From positions 12,911,501 through 12,975,500 of the forward strand of contig JABAKD010000001.1 in the NCBI GenBank assembly GCA_012845835.1: 64,000 nucleotides of DNA, given 5' to 3'. Source of the DNA: Undaria pinnatifida (taxonomy: Eukaryota; Sar; Phaeophyceae; Laminariales; Alariaceae). The position numbers and the translations under genes were made by a program. The notes under the pieces were generated by a model. The model ran no database searches. It worked only from the letters and a program-made list of their open reading frames with translations, and was not told where the DNA came from. Shown here in pieces: positions 10,501 to 24,264 of this stretch (its first letter is position 1; the number at the start of each line of letters is the position of its first letter).

Positions 10501-12000
10501 CGTGCTTGTTATGCTTTATTGCGTTGAGGTATGGAACACCGTAGCGTTATCTCATCGACATTTTTTCGTTTGTCGGTATCGTGTTCAACACTATGTATTA
10601 GGAACACGCAGTAGTGGTCCTTCTATCGCGCCGGCCTGCGCCAGACGGAAACAGCACTACAGCGGCAACCGTCATTACTTCGTGTGCTGACAATACTGGT
10701 TGTTCCCATCTGCGCCAAGCGTTTTCACAAGCACCATAGAGGGTAACCGGCACTGCTGTATCATACCCAGTGTGCCTACAGGACTTACAACAAGACGTAT
10801 CAATCCCCGCTTTATGTCATTGTGCATGCATAGACGCTACCTGTCAACATGCATAATGTAATGATTGACGAAAACCTGGCGTATTCCTTTTTCCACTGAA
10901 AAACAAAAACACAACATTTTCCGAAAGTAATTATTTATCGTGCATACCCAAAAACAAAAATGTGGTTTGTCACAAGAAAGCAGTAAAATGTTTGGCGTTT
11001 CTTAACCTTTTAGCCCCGGTCATGTCGTTAGGGGGCACTTCGGCCGGTATTTCGTACGGGTTGGGGTTAGGGCTAACCATGGCACGAATAAACACACAAT
11101 AATGTAGGAATTGTAACACCTTGAAGAACACCCACAGGCCAAAACCCGGTGACTGTCTCCGCAGAAGGTGGTAAGCAAGAATAGTTGGGACTTCCACAGA
11201 AAACAATTCCGCAGGTATCACTATTAATACGTGCGCTGCTTGCTGGTGCAGGGCATACCGGAATATTAAGGTTCTGTCCCGGAGCGAAGTCTGCACCTGA
11301 GCACCGGGAGTGGCAATGGGATTGGCAATGAGCGCACCGGTATAATGAACGGGTTGGGTATTTTGGTTTGGCTATCTGTGAGAGGTTAGATATTGTGATG
11401 CGAGAACCGCATTCTCACGCGCAAAAGGAGAGTGGTTCAAACGTTTATTCCGTCTGCAGCGCGCAGCTCTTCTCTCTTCACATGCACACACGTACTTAAT
11501 AACCCTCCTAGCACTGCAGAAGGGAAACAGGTCGAACAGCAAGGCCGATCACAGCAACGGTCATCCGAAGCAGTCCGGGACGAGCCCAGCATAGTGATAC
11601 GGTGATGCTGCTGCACGCTCTTGCTATTAACCCGTTTGGGTAGGGCTTCGGAGGGGAAAATTGACGAAGACCTAGCAATAATCAATCGCACGAAGCAGCC
11701 CGGGACGCCGGGTAGAAGGCGTATTCAACCTGCAACGAACGGTAGGAGCTAAACGACACACGCACCGCATTACGAGACGAACTCGTATACCAGGTATACT
11801 GCTTCAGGCTCTTCCTACTTACCTGGTGGATGAAAACATCGCGAATATCTTGTTCTTGGTTTATATGAACGGCCCTCAAACCGGGGCAATAGATTGCTAG
11901 ACAGGATCGCAATCGACGTTTTTCTTCTTGCCATAAATGAATCCCGAGTCCCGAACGGATTATTAAAAAGAAAAGGACGGCGATCGCGCTGGATGCCCAC
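10500..12000. other. No recognised feature
   Basis: Mixed-composition sequence whose reading frames have no recognisable domain. It contains one TACCAGGTA motif at 11788. Confidence 0.3.
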
Positions 12001-12009
12001 GGCCTTTGC

Positions 12010-12610
12010 GGTCACCACAGCCGTGGTTTCGAGCTGGTGTTCTCAGCATTTTCGCGGGCTCTCGTTTCTCGTCTGGCGTATGACATCGCACGAGGACCTA
12101 CTATGGGGTTCCACCAGCGACACAGTTCCATTCTCGCCGTTCATCTTACGCTGATCACAACCTCTTGACTGAGCATCCCGAACATTTTCACAACTGCGAC
12201 TACCTTCTGCCGCCGCGAGGCTCGACTGTGACACGAAGAGAAAAAAAACATCGTTTTCTCTAGGCTTAATTTGTTCAATTTCGCGGGCTCTCCTAACGCT
12301 CTACCCATGTCACACGAGGCCATCTCCTCGAGTTCTGTGTGCGAGACGGTTTTTTTAATACCATCCTCGCCGTTCACACTGTGTCCATTACGCAATTTTC
12401 ACCGAGCGCGATGTAACTTCTATAGAACTGAACCTATGGTCGTGGGAACAAACGAGTTTGAATTTAGTGTCAGTATTTATCGCAGTATTGTAGGGGTGAA
12501 AACGATGAGTTTCTCTGGACTTTCCTTGTTCGAAAACTACTCCAAATCGAGTGGTATTGCATATCGCAGTATTAGAAGGGTGAAGGTCAAAAAAATACTG
12601 GGGGACAATT
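12010..12610. repeat. Diverged local tandem duplications
   Basis: TTTCGCGGGCTCTC...CCATCCTCGCCGTTCA-like sequence occurs at about 12050-12150 and again at about 12280-12380. A second pair around TTGTTCGAAAACTACTCC and ATCGCAGTATT lies at 12470-12600. The similarity is partial and was judged by eye. Confidence 0.5.
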
Positions 12611-12649
12611 GAATAGGGCACGATAAACGTTCTTGCTAGTTCGATCCGG

Positions 12650-12930
12650 CCGAATGTTTTCATCTTGAAAAACAACGGCATGCAGACAGCGCCCGACGCG
12701 TGTATGCACAATTCGACTCGAGTCGACGAAGAAATAAAAATGCTGAACCCTTCTCGCGATAAACACGAAGGCATGCATCGCAGAGGGGGTGGGGGGATGT
12801 CGTACTCATTTGTTGCTTGCCGAAGTCTTTCGGCCCTTAACCACCCATCCCTTTCGGGAAGAAGCACCGTGGGAGGACCACTTATGGGTCCAAGTTGCGA
12901 AGCCGAGAGAGCCGAAGAAAAAAAATCGAA
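12650..12930 (+). repeat. SINE family S1, 5'-truncated or diverged copy
   Basis: It shares blocks with the S1 copy at 32592-32923: ACAATTCGACTCGAGTCGAC, an AAATGCTG segment, TCTCGCGATAAACACGAAGG, and a GAGAGCC-like end before an A run near 12917. The tRNA-like head is not evident. Confidence 0.6.
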
Positions 12931-13860
12931 GCCATCATCAAGGGGATGGGGGGACTAGTGTAAGTGTATTGTACCTGGTATAATGAGAGGGTAATGTCAT
13001 AGATGAACTCATTTTTATATATTCCTATTCGTATTTCTATTTGGGGTGAGACGGGCTGTGACTTATAAAATTTGGACAAAAGGTAACGCAATCAACACTC
13101 CATGGTGCCGACGAAAGGTATCAGAAGACTGCACTGCCACCCCCCGTGACAAACACCCGATCTGCCTTCACCGACACCAGACTACCAGGGCTTGGTTAGT
13201 GTGGAACACTCGACCCAACGCTCTGGACAGCGCGCGTGTTGCATTTGGCGTGTCCCCTGATCTTCGGGGGGGTTACAAACAAGCTATCGTTGCAGTACAA
13301 TGTTCAAGAAGAACGTTCTTCGGAAACTTACCTTATTTTCCCCTAAAAAAAAAAAGCCAATCCTTTCCCCAGCATGTTTGGGTGTGTTTGCATTGGAGGT
13401 AACCACAATGCTGCAGGCCACACCTCCTTGATTAAGGGGGGAAGTGGGGATGTGCGGCAACAAGACGAAATACAACAAGGAAAAAAAATAACACACAAAC
13501 AACAATGAACAGCGTACGAGTAGCGACGGCAGCCAAGCAACGGCCGCGGCGGCGGAGTTAACCGCGGTACCGGCGATAACATACCACCGCAGCAAGCAGC
13601 ATCACATCAAGCAGCAGCTGCGGCAACTAACGGCAGCATCAGCTTCAGCAACAAAGGAAAATCTTGCGGAGATCCATTGTTAACGGGATTAAATTAGGAA
13701 GGCAGGCGAGCGCGCGTACGCTACGATAGTGTTCGATTGAGGCTCTGTATACCTGGTAACACCAGCCAAAAAAAAAAAATCGAGTCAAGCGCTAATAAAC
13801 AAACGCGTGCTGTTTAGCCCCCTTTTTTGTTTCGTATTTCACCCTGGATCTTCGTAGTAG
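12930..13860. other. No recognised feature
   Basis: Contains A and T runs, two TACCTGGTA motifs (12972 and 13750), and a CAGCAGCTGCGGCAAC-type stretch near 13590-13650. No gene recognised. Confidence 0.3.
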
Positions 13861-13861
13861 C

Positions 13862-14095
13862 AGCAGAACCAGCACCGGCTGCAGAACCAGCACCGGCTGG
13901 TTCTGTTGCTTTTACGGAGATCCAGAGTGAACTATGAAACAAAAACCGGCAACAGTAACAGCTTCGACTGTTTTTTTTTCGTGGTTGAGACTGGGTTCGT
14001 ACGAGCATTCTCCTCTTTGTGTGCTGCTGCTGCTTTGCTGCTGCTGCTTTGCTGCTGCTGCTTTGCTGCTGCTGCTTTGCTGCTGCTCTCAGCGT
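13862..14095. repeat. CAG/CTG repeat region
   Basis: CAGAACCAGCACCGGCTG is present twice in tandem, and the second copy runs into a reverse complement (GGTTCTG), making a small palindrome at about 13882-13907. From about 14020 a run of GCTGCTGCTTT units follows. Leu/Ala/Gln-rich frames here are compositional. Confidence 0.75.
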
Positions 14096-14099
14096 ACGC

Positions 14100-15000
14100 A
14101 CGCCACCGCGCAGGAGAGCCCCACTCCGAACACGCCCGTCGTCAATGAAACAGAGAGACAAAAAGTAAGGCAACTCTTGACCAAATCCTACCTTCGATAG
14201 AGTACTTTGTTCGCCTTTTTTTTTTTTCAAATGCAGCAAAACCTAACATCGGGAGACTTTTTGCAGGAGCATCCTTGCGGAGAACGGAGAACGTTCTTCA
14301 CAAAACACTCTGTTAATACTATTATTGTTTATTTCTAGGCGTCAACGTCATATTACTGCAAGCACCCCCGACTGACACATCATATCCCTAGGATACAACG
14401 CCCCAAATATAATTATTTCACACTAATTTAATACATTCATTATTCTCCGGCGTCTAAGCAGACGATATAACTACCGTGCATGGAATACCAGGTAGCTCTA
14501 TCCGCAACCGGCCGTCTCAATAGAAAGAGCCCCACGACAATCTCAACCCCTTTGGAACAACGGTGAATTCTGGGAAGCGCACGCATAGATAGGCCAAAAA
14601 AATCAAGCTTACCTGTAAAAGCGTTGGGGGAAGTCGGAATTCCACCTCGTATGTACTATCGCGATAAAGCAAAGAGCCAAAATCTAAGGGCAGAGCTATT
14701 GATAGGGAATATATACAAGACACAACATAAACCAGGAACGGGGGGTTCCGGTACTATTGCATTGACAAGAGGCAGCATTGGGTGTCTCTTTCTCGCACCT
14801 GTATCCCCCGCCCAATGCACCATATTGCGAGGACATCGTCGCCTAGCTGTCGAAGATCGGCCCTCAAGGCGTTTGTTCTCCACGAAATGGGCTGTGGCAC
14901 CAGAGACGGCAGCAGCGGACAGCATAGAGCGGGTTATAAACGGATACTATAACAAGAGAAGCAAGCACTGAACGTACTGCAAAATTTAAAGTTCGCTGAA
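14100..15000. other. No recognised feature
   Basis: Contains one TACCAGGTA motif at 14486. Both strands are open around 14624-14971, but I see no domain or convincing splice pair. Confidence 0.28.
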
Positions 15001-15029
15001 CTGGGTACCTGCTATAGCAGGGCGGGGTG

Positions 15030-15082
15030 GAGGAGGATGGCGAGGACGAGAATGGAGGGGGAGGAGGGGAATAGAGGAGCAG

Positions 15083-15114
<32 letters not shown>

Positions 15115-15210
15115 AGAAGAGGAGGAGGAGGAGAAGGAGAAGGAGGAGGAGGGGGTGAGAGGAAGAGGAAGTGAAAGAGGAGAACGAGGGGAAGGGAGGA
15201 GAGTGAGGAG
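15030..15210. repeat. GGA/GAG purine-rich microsatellite
   Basis: About 180 bp of GGAGGA, GAGGAA and GAAGAG units on the plus strand. Such a purine strand could form triplex DNA. Confidence 0.85.
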
Positions 15211-16770
15211 GGGAGGCAGGAGAGCACTGGCTGGTCGGATTGTAATTCGCCGCGCGGCAAATAAAAAAACACTAAAAAAACGCTTTATAAAAGTTTCAAA
15301 CTTGCCCTCAGTGTCAACCATGAGAAAGGGAAGCAATCAATGTTGTTATTGTTGTTGTTTTCTCGCATTAACTCTTGTCAAACATCTAGAGTCCGTGGTC
15401 ACACAAAGGTGCTGGAGCCCTAGGGAGATCCGAAAAACCAAGTGAAATCAAAATTCGTCAGGGAAATACTACGCTTTCCCGCCTAAAAACGCACGATACG
15501 GAAAAAGGCGCACAAGTGAAAAGGTCAAATGTGCCAACTGAACTCACATGGCCGCGGGTATCCACTCAACTACAGCATAGAGTTCCCCCGTCCCCACAAC
15601 TAACCAACTCGCGGCTACAAACTACAGCGGTTGGGCTGCCTGCACCGTACGAACCGCTGTATGTTCTCAGCAGGGCACGCGATTTGAAGAGCCTCTGGGA
15701 ACGGGCCCGTGTCATCGCTCCTACTTTCGTGCCATAGTTGTCTGACCTTGAAAATCAAAACACTCTATTAGTGTAGGCGTCACAAGATGAGGCAGGCCTC
15801 TATGACCGCTGTTAGCCCCTTTAAAACTGCCCCCGTTTTGGGGGGTTGGAAGGCACTTGGAATTAGTGTGGATTATTTCCTGCAGCGGTATAATAGAGGG
15901 GTCCGTTTTCATGGCATAAAGGTCCGTTTTCTCATATTAATACTATGGACGCTCTCAAATCGGGCACCTCACTGTCTTCCGATGGTGCGGCGGAACACAG
16001 AAGTAGTACATCATGCCACCATGGGCAAGAAAGAGGCTGGCGTAAACTATCCTCAGGTTAATCGATCATCGAAACAAACTGAAGCCAGACAGCGCTATGA
16101 GCGGCAATCATGGCAAAAAAACATAGTGTCATTCTCAAGTTCAACAAACATAAAACAAAATTATGCCAGAAGGCGCCCGAGAACAAACACGGAACAAACG
16201 CGTTGACGCGGCCTTCCGCGGGACAGGTTTAAGCAGATATTTCCGATGTAAACAATGGATACATGCAATATAGTTTTCATTATTTTGTTGAGGGGGGGGG
16301 GCTTGGCAATAAATTGATTTTGCAGAACATGGGCGGCATGTGATGTTTTTTAGACTCGTACTGCACCCATTTAAACCCAGCATAACCAATGTCCGTACCG
16401 ATGCCTTTTTGACAGACGAGCTCTACTGCTACTGCGGTGGTCACAAAGTGCGAGACAGAGATACATGTTGCAAAGGCACTAAAGTGAATTGGCATGCAGT
16501 GCCAACCGCAGTGAATAGTACGACCGGTATCCATCTGCTGTATATGTGCATAAAAGGAGTACTATTATTATTGTGTAACTGGTTCCTTTTGGGAACTTTG
16601 ACGGAAAAAAAATCGGACACGAAAAGACGTTTGCGGCATCAGATATGTTTCATAAAATGAAGCAAAACACTTCAGCTGCGAGATCGACCAAAGAGAATTT
16701 CACAGCATTTCCACGGTTTGGAAGCGGTGAAGGCTGGGGCAAGTCGTATGCAATATGACACCGGCCATTT
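15210..16770. other. No recognised gene
   Basis: It includes a short D1-like match (ACTTCAGCTGCGAGATCGA near 16670) and a G-tract near 16292. A stretch at 15760-15880 around TTGGAATTAGTGTGGAT has weak relatives near 18990 and 22890. No coding call is justified. Confidence 0.3.
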
Positions 16771-17520
16771 GTACGAAATAAGGTAATGAGAAAGCCAGGC
16801 TGATACTTGGATCAAATAAACAAAATCGGGGGCTGTTATACTGTTGTTAATGTAGAACGCACCAGTTCTCGGAAAATAAACCCGGCCTTAGCCAGCATTC
16901 CTGTTGTACTAGGTGTCATTTCCTGTACTAACGTATTGACAACGTTTCGATAATTACACAGCGGGGCAGGGCAAAGTCGCATAGAGTAGCAGTACAGGAC
17001 ACCTGATAAAAAACAAGGCAATGACAAAGCAAGGCGGCAATTGACAAGCACACAGTAACCCCGGGAGATGTTCTACTTTGAAGTTAGAGTCTAACGCACC
17101 CTTGCTCGGATAAGAAATCCAACCTTAGCCAGCATTCCTGTTTCTTATTAGATGTCCTGTTCCGTATTTTAGCTACGTCTCTCTGCTTTGGAACGGAGGA
17201 GGGTTGGGTCCAATTAACTACCAGGTACAGTGCAGGACAGGACAACTCACGAGAAACAAGTGAAAGCATGAAAGCAGGCTGAAATTTTACCGGGCAAACA
17301 AGAAACTCCCGGGAGCCGTTATCCTGAAGACAACGTAAAGCGCACCCTTTGCTTAGATAAGAAATCCGGCCTTAGCCATTTCATTCCTGCTCCTTGGCCC
17401 TTTAGGGACCCGAAGGGAACAAACAACCAATACAAAATCACTTGATTGCAGCACAGGTCACACGAAGCAGCTGGCATTGTTGGGGTAGGCGATGCTCCGG
17501 GCGGCAAACCAAACACGAGC
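16770..17520. repeat. About 240-bp tandem repeat, roughly 3 copies
   Basis: The blocks AACGCACC, AATAAACCCGGCCTTAGCCA and GCATTCCTG recur near 16856, 17094 and 17340. The intervening block ending in CCGGGAG and GTTATACTG- or GTTATCCTG-like text also recurs. Homology is diverged but in constant order. Confidence 0.75.
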
Positions 17521-20030
17521 TACGCGACGTGCCACGAGCGTAGCATGGTCATATAGGTACTACTGATGCAAGTTTCTTCTTGTGGTGCTTGAAAGGGCCG
17601 CCCCGGGCAGGTGTTCATTTGGTCGTTACGCTTCGCCCCAAAAAGGATTAATCCCTTTGATTTTGGCGATATTTTAGTGTCTCCACCTTCCTACGGCTAC
17701 ACGTTTATTCTTGCCTCTCGCCTCTTGACAGAGTTGGCCTGAGTGATTATTTTGTCTTGTCCTTTCTACACCAGCTGCAGTGCCCCAACGTGGGCTCTAT
17801 CATTGGCTGCTGCAGTATATGGAGCTGCACGTCACATGCACAGCGTGGCGCTACTCGTGTTGCTGCTCCCTCTTTTCCTACCAGTAGACCAGCGATAAGA
17901 TCGCACCTCTCAATTTTTGCAATTTCATTTGTTCATGGGTCCCGATTGTTTTTTATTGGGTGTACAACGTTTCGCTGATTCGGAACCGGCGAGGGCTGCA
18001 CCAAGCCGTACCAGCCTGGAGGGGGGCATCATTGGGACGTGTCCTGCGCTTCGAAAAGCACCTTAACGCTCGGAATATCAGAATTTTACACGATGAATAT
18101 TGGAAACGACAACTATCGTCCCACGCTTGGCCTTGGGGCATCAAAATAAAGTAATCGTGCAAAAAACGTCACACATCGGTGTGGGTCTTCGAAGCCACAC
18201 CTCGGGCTACCCCTAGGGAAACACGACAACCCTTGATTCCTTCACCCCCAGCACAATTTTATAAACATATTCTAATAACGCCAGCTGTGAGTTCGAAAAA
18301 TGTAGGGTCGACACTCACCTTTGCAAGCTGCGTGGTACCCCGGCCGCCCGTTTTCAGTAAGCTGTCATGATTCATTCTCGCTACCGTCAATGCGAAACTG
18401 ATTCAAGCCAAATTACTGATGCAGTTGAGCCCGAAAAGGGAAGAGGCCTGTCGCTAAAAGCGCTCGCAGTTGTCGGGAACAGAGGCCAACAGCTTCGCAC
18501 CCCTTTCGAACCGGGTCCATGTTTACGGGGAAAAAAAAACTTCGAAACGGTGCGGGAGCGCTTTGGGGAGTGCTACCGATAATATACTACCCACACAGGT
18601 CTGCAGACGCGTTCTTGGGTCGCGTTCTTGGGTCCACTTCGAGGTCCATCTAACGGAAGGGGTTGCACTTGTTGGGCCATACCGTGTTTCTGACCGATCT
18701 GACCGGTTGAGCTTCGCCAAGTGCGCAACTACCGGCTCGTACGATAATCTCACCAGCACTTGTTGCTACTAGTAGGACTAGCGCATAGAAACTTTCGTCG
18801 GGTTGCTTGAATTGATGTGTTCGGTACGTGTTGGGAGTCATGGTTCGGGTGAGAGCATTGAGCTCCTCACGTTACGAGCTCGGAAAATTCTGCTGCAACC
18901 CTAGCGTGGGGTGATGATCGAGATATGGATTTGGTGGGATAGCGGTAACAGGCCCGAAAGGGTAGCACCTATATACGTTCCGGGGAACAAATTACTTAGG
19001 ATTAGTGTGAGACAACATTTTGCAGTTCTAAAACGGGTAAACCTCTTCAGGAATGCACCTGGAATACGTTTGTTGGAGACAAACCACTTGGGAATAGAGT
19101 TTGATACCACGAGCAGTTGTAAGGATATTGCGTCGCCCTGCTGGGACTTGGGACCCTAGGGGGCCCAAGGGAAGGCCACCCAGGAACATGACACATGAAA
19201 GCGCAATCAAACGAATGAGATGTTACTCTCGTACTTGGAATTAAAAATGCTTTTCAGTCGTGACGACGAAAAAATAATCAAACCTCACATTTTGCAAGCT
19301 ACGCGTAACACATCGATCTAATCATATCAAAACCGTCTGTCACAGCGGGGCCGCAGCAGTGTGTGCCTGGGCTGTGCATGGGATACCGCAAGTTCGGAAG
19401 AGGCCCAAGACCCTCCACTCCTCCAAGAACTCATCCTGGTTTTCGGGTTCAACATGCTTAGATAAGTGTGGGATAACCTTCGCAGTTCTAGAAGGGTAAA
19501 CCCCTTGGGGGATTCGTTATGTACCCACGTTTGGGGGGATAAGCTGCTTAGGATCAGTGCGGTCGGCATTGCACGACCAGATCACCTAGCTGTATTTGCA
19601 ACGTGTTTCAGTCTCACAGCTTGTAGAGCAAAACGCCCATCTCTCTAGGAGGCCTCGGCACGGACGCTGGTTGTGCTGGATGTAGATGGGTGAAAATATC
19701 ACTGTAGTTTAATGTGAAGAACATATATACACAGTTTTAGTATTATATTCGCTCATCCCATTTACTTTCTTCGCGCCATTCATCTCTCTCTCTCTTTATC
19801 CCTACAGTAGTCGTAGCTCAGATCCAGGGCCACATAAGCAGGGTCTTGTCCCCGCTCCCCACTACGGCACGTGCCGTCGTTATTATCGCGAGAAGATTTC
19901 AGCCCCTTCTTCCCTCGTCGACTCCAATCGAATATTGCGCCTACCCGTGGCGACTCCTGACTTTGTGATCGTTTTATTAATAGTACAGTTTGTCCCAATG
20001 AAGACCGTTTTATCCCTTACCAACTGCGAC
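17520..20030. other. Non-coding, with diverged dispersed repeats
   Basis: A partial D1 copy (+) lies at about 18270-18350 (CCAGCTGTGAGTTCGAAAAA, CTTTGCAAGCTGCGTG). Related blocks GCAGTTCTAAAAGGGTAAAC and TTAGGATTAGTGTG are found near 19000-19060 and 19470-19560. No gene recognised. Confidence 0.45.
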
Positions 20031-20033
20031 CGG

Positions 20034-20065
<32 letters not shown>

Positions 20066-20076
20066 ATTGTTGTTGC

Positions 20077-20123
<47 letters not shown>

Positions 20124-20240
20124 TTTCTACCTTCCGGCGGATGGAGAAAAATAAACCTTTTAAGCTCACCACACTTCCACGTACTTTCATACATGTGTAT
20201 CAATTTAACCGAATTGTATTCGCAATGCAGCGCTAGCTGG
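20034..20240 (-). repeat. Retroposon S2 (minus strand) with a (CAA)n tail
   Basis: The plus strand shows (TTG)n at about 20034-20120, then CTACCTTCCGGCGGATGG, AAAAATAAACC, AGCTCACCACACTTCCACGT and an end near 20239. On the minus strand this is an S2 body with a CAA-repeat tail. The body matches the S2 copies near 23733, 27278 and 34625. Confidence 0.75.
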
Positions 20241-22920
20241 CGTAAGAAAAACAAATTGGAAATAGAGTCCAGCTACGATTCGTATTTTTGTTCATGTAAC
20301 ACCCAACATGAGTCGCCTCTATAGGGCAGAGCTGCGCCTACACATGGCATGAACAGCGGGAACATATACGATACAGGATGGAAAATGAAAATAAAAATCG
20401 CGTGTCCAGAGTGCGTTTTCAGGTATTTCGACAAGGAATTTTGGATAAGCCACGAAAACAAGCGCTGACCCTATGCCGTAACCCCAACCACAACCCTTGG
20501 CCGACGACGGTAGTGGCATCTGACGCAACATACCTACGAGTAATTCTGCCTTCGGTTTTATCGCAGAGGGTTCCTTCAGCGTTCCCGCTGATCGCCGCTT
20601 TCGATCGAAGTGCGTCATCCCATCCTCTCGCTTTCAGACGACACCTAGACACACAGAGTAGTAGTCCCTCTACCGAGCCGGTTGAGCAGTTCCAGTTTCT
20701 CGCTAGGTGTGGTGCGTTTTTGTGAAATCGCTTGGCACAAAAGTACAAGACACACCAGTACGTAGTGGCAGCAAGTATACGGTGTAGTGCCGGCTTCCAC
20801 CTTCGTGGCGGTCTTTCCAGCTGGCACCTACCAGCGCTACAGAGAGACCACGACGACTGCATCGTATTGCATGTGTGTGCGCATTCTTCACGCTAAACCG
20901 GCATTTCTACTTCGTCGGCACCAAGCACATTTGCTTCATCCTAGAGAGTTATCACACCAACTCTGTGGTCACAAATTACGAAGCACATGCATAAATGAAA
21001 TATAGTGCGTACACTAAGGCATGCAATGCCCAACGTGCTACTCGTATCATCCACCTTACTACTAGTATCGTAGTTAGAACCGGGTTTTTCGGAGATGATG
21101 GTTTGACATGGTAACATCGTAGCACTCCCCCCTGTCGAATCTGAGGCCGCAGGCTGTACCCTCTACGCAGAGGGGTCCAGGCCCTGTGGGCGGGGGGTGC
21201 ACGAAAAACAGTCCTTCTTCTGCTAACAGCCCTGTGCGCACATACAGCGGTGCATCGCCCTCCCACCACACAATACGACACATGCATACAGCAGTGCGGG
21301 AATGCCCGTCCTTGACTTGCCCTCTGCCCCTCTGCTCCAAAACTTGCCATGTTGACCCTGGCGGTATCCAGGACAGTCAACGACCTATGTCTGTGTTGGC
21401 GAGGAACGCATGCGTGAAAAGCGCACAGGCGAGCTACTACAGTAGCTTGCACAGCTGAGTATCGACCACTTAACTGGTCTCCGCAGCTTGCAAAGCTGGG
21501 TATCGACCGCTCAAATGTTCGAACTCACAACTGTCGTACGTGAAATAACTGTACACACATAAATTATCACGACAGCCAGCCGTAAGCAGGACGAGCAGTA
21601 CAGCTCCTATGCGCCTGCCAACGAAGTACACCCCGTCTGAGCAACGTTTGGAGCCTCATTGCGACAACAACCTCGAGCAACCTTCGCCCTTTTTCTGCTG
21701 AAACAATGTGTTACCCTGATTCCAAGCATTTCTCCTGGGTTCAGTTCCACCGGGGTTAAAGATAGGCTATCATGCTGTCCGGAAACCTAAGAACGGTTTG
21801 ATTCTCATGATTTACACCAAACGGGCTTTACAAGCCCTGGGCAGCGTGGTAGGGTTTACCGTAACTCGCCGCTGAGGGCGATTGCTGATTCCAAATTTCC
21901 CAGCGCCCCTGACGAAGTGAGTGTTTCGTTCCGATTGGGCTCCTCCTTGTTCGTGGGGGCTACGCTTATACTGCATGAGTACCGGATGTCCATCATAATA
22001 AGAAAACGACTACGACGAAAGGCAGGCTGAGGTTCACATGGAAGCGAGAACTTCCACAAGAAATTCGAAAGACGCCGCAATGATTTTAGTGCAGAATGAT
22101 GTTTTCCCAAGGAAGAAATGTGGCTCCCCTTGGCGGTCTTCCCTTACGTACCCTTTTCGGAAAGTCACGTAACCACCGAAACCACTAGAGAGCGCGGTAT
22201 CACCAAACGTCTAGGGTACACCCTATATTGCTCAGATTTACTCACACCTGAAGCTCTAGACCTTGCACCCTCACCCAAAACATCTATTTCGATAGCGAAC
22301 ACGTGGACACAACCGAAGAAAGCTCTCATAGGCTAGATGCACATCCACAATAAGCATGTGCGTATCGTACAGCTCCGTTTTATTGCTGTTCGAAGACATC
22401 CTCTATACCCCAGCTGTCCACTTTTCTTCGTGTGCACGATGCTGTAATAGTCGTTTTTTCGGACATGTTTTTTCTCTCAAGCCCCAAAAGGAATTAGGCT
22501 TAACCCCTTCAGAGCCCCCAAACCCCTTCCTATAATAACTTCAAGTAAATTTGTCCCCAAAAAGGGTTTCCAGTTCTAAAGGCGTTAAGCGCATGGCCAA
22601 ACCTAATCCTCACTTTCGTTCATGTTTTTTTGGACAACCAAGTTATTCACGATACACGCCCTAGATAAGGGCACTCGGGACTAAAGTGCGATCAAATCGG
22701 CTTGTTATGTTCCATGACGCCTGTACTAAAGCCTAGATGATACCCACTCTGAGACAAGAGCGGCACGGAGATAAGAGCGGTCACGTTGGGGTGTCACGAG
22801 GCGTTCTAAAACCGGGTACCCCCTTTACCGATATGCGCGCTGAAGGTAGAGTAACGCCTTTAGCAGTGCGCCTGCGGTTTTGGCGACAGGGTACTTGGAA
22901 TTAGAGCTGCATACATTGTG
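20240..22920. other. No recognised gene
   Basis: Long frames on both strands at 20378-20862 and 20976-21452 have no recognisable domain or splice structure. Near 21440-21530 the phrase AGCTTGCA(A/C)AGCTG(A/G)GTATCGACC occurs twice, as short D1-related repeats. Confidence 0.3.
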
Positions 22921-23085
22921 GAGTAGAATGTGGAATTTCGATGCGAGCCGACGACGGAAGAAGCTAAAGTCTTCTCGCGATGGAAACGAAGGCACGTGCC
23001 GTGGTGGGGAGGGCGGAGAAGAGTCTGATTAGTGACCCTGGACCTGAGTTACGTCTGGGGAGCGAGAAGGATAAAGAAAAACTTT
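22920..23085 (+). repeat. SINE family S1, partial copy
   Basis: Blocks GCGAGCCGACGACGG, TCTTCTCGCGATGGAAACGA, AGGCACGTGCCG, GTGACCCTGGACCTGAGTTA and GGGGAGCGAGAA match the S1 copy at 32592-32923 in order. The tRNA-like head is missing. Confidence 0.72.
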
Positions 23086-23721
23086 GAAGAAAATAGATGG
23101 GATGAGCAAACAAAAGGACCATGACTTGGTAAAAAAGCGACTGCACCCACGTCTTCGAGCGCAAACTACTTAGAAGTAATGGGAAATGTTTGCAGCGGAA
23201 AAGGCTGAAACTACGACCGGTCGAGCACCGAGTTGCTGCCGAAGGCTCTGTTTCCGGATGCATCCCAATCATATTTCGTATAGGGGCTGTGTCATGCAGA
23301 AGTCAGAGCGAAACCAATACAGTGTCTTGCGCAAAAACAAGAAGCTGGCTCCTCTCGCATCGCCGTCATCGAGTATTCCGGGAACGTTTTTGTTTTTAGG
23401 GTCTGATGGTGTCGTTTAACCCTCTTTCAACTCGGAGGGGCAATATGACGATAAAAAGTGACGACTCCGGCATTTAGCCGCACGAAGCAGCCGGGGCTAT
23501 TGGTTGGGGCATGGACACTTCAGCGCCCGAACCACCATGCAAGAGGCTGCACGACACTCGCCAAGCACGACTACCCCTCGCACCGCTGCGTGCTCACACT
23601 ATTATAGGCGATATACAAACCACCCTTCCCTTTTTTTTTTGGCAGGGATTTTCACGGGTCGGGTCACTGCTCGCAGATCGCATGACCCGACGCGATCCGT
23701 GAGATCTGATAACCTGCTGAC

Positions 23722-23874
23722 GGACCCGTGAGTTTTTTTTTTTTCTTTTTTCTATTCCTCCGACGGATGGGGAAAAATAAAGCTTTAGCTCACCACACTT
23801 CCACGTATTTTTATACGCGTCGTGTGTCGATTTGACTCAATTGCTTTCGCAGCCCAACGCTAAGGACCCGTGAG
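23722..23874 (-). mobile_element. Retroposon S2 with exact 11-bp target-site duplication
   Basis: The element is 23733-23863 (131 bp), flanked by GGACCCGTGAG at 23722-23732 and 23864-23874. In the minus orientation it starts TTAGCGTTGGGCTGCG and has a short box GAGTCAAATCGAC that resembles a polymerase III B box. It then carries the conserved ACGTGGAAGTGTGGTGAGCT and CCATCCG blocks and ends in an A-rich tail. The tail and the long duplication indicate target-primed retroposition. It is too short to code, and I infer it is a SINE. Confidence 0.85.
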
Positions 23875-24264
23875 ATTTCGAACACCTCCTGACCCAACCA
23901 GACTCAGCCTGCAAGATGTTGGAAACCTCCTCACCCCGCTCACGGGTCGGGTCATGGCCCATGAAAAGTCCGGGTTTTTAGCTGCCACCTCTGGGTCCCC
24001 AAAAAAGATAATACCAGGTGCTCCTCTGAACGGAGACGTAAGGACCGTTTGAATGTCGTATTACAGAAGTACCGAAACAGCAGTTCGTATGCTTACGTCC
24101 GGGGTGCTACCTCAAGGTGCATAGTGTAAGCGGCTGACAACCTTTCGGATAGCCGACCCGACATCAAGAGTCAGCGATACCACGTTTTCCTTCTAGACGA
24201 CAAACCTACCCTTCTGCCTTGCCGCGCAACGCTATGCCTGGGCTTCTCTGCCGTGGATCTTTCT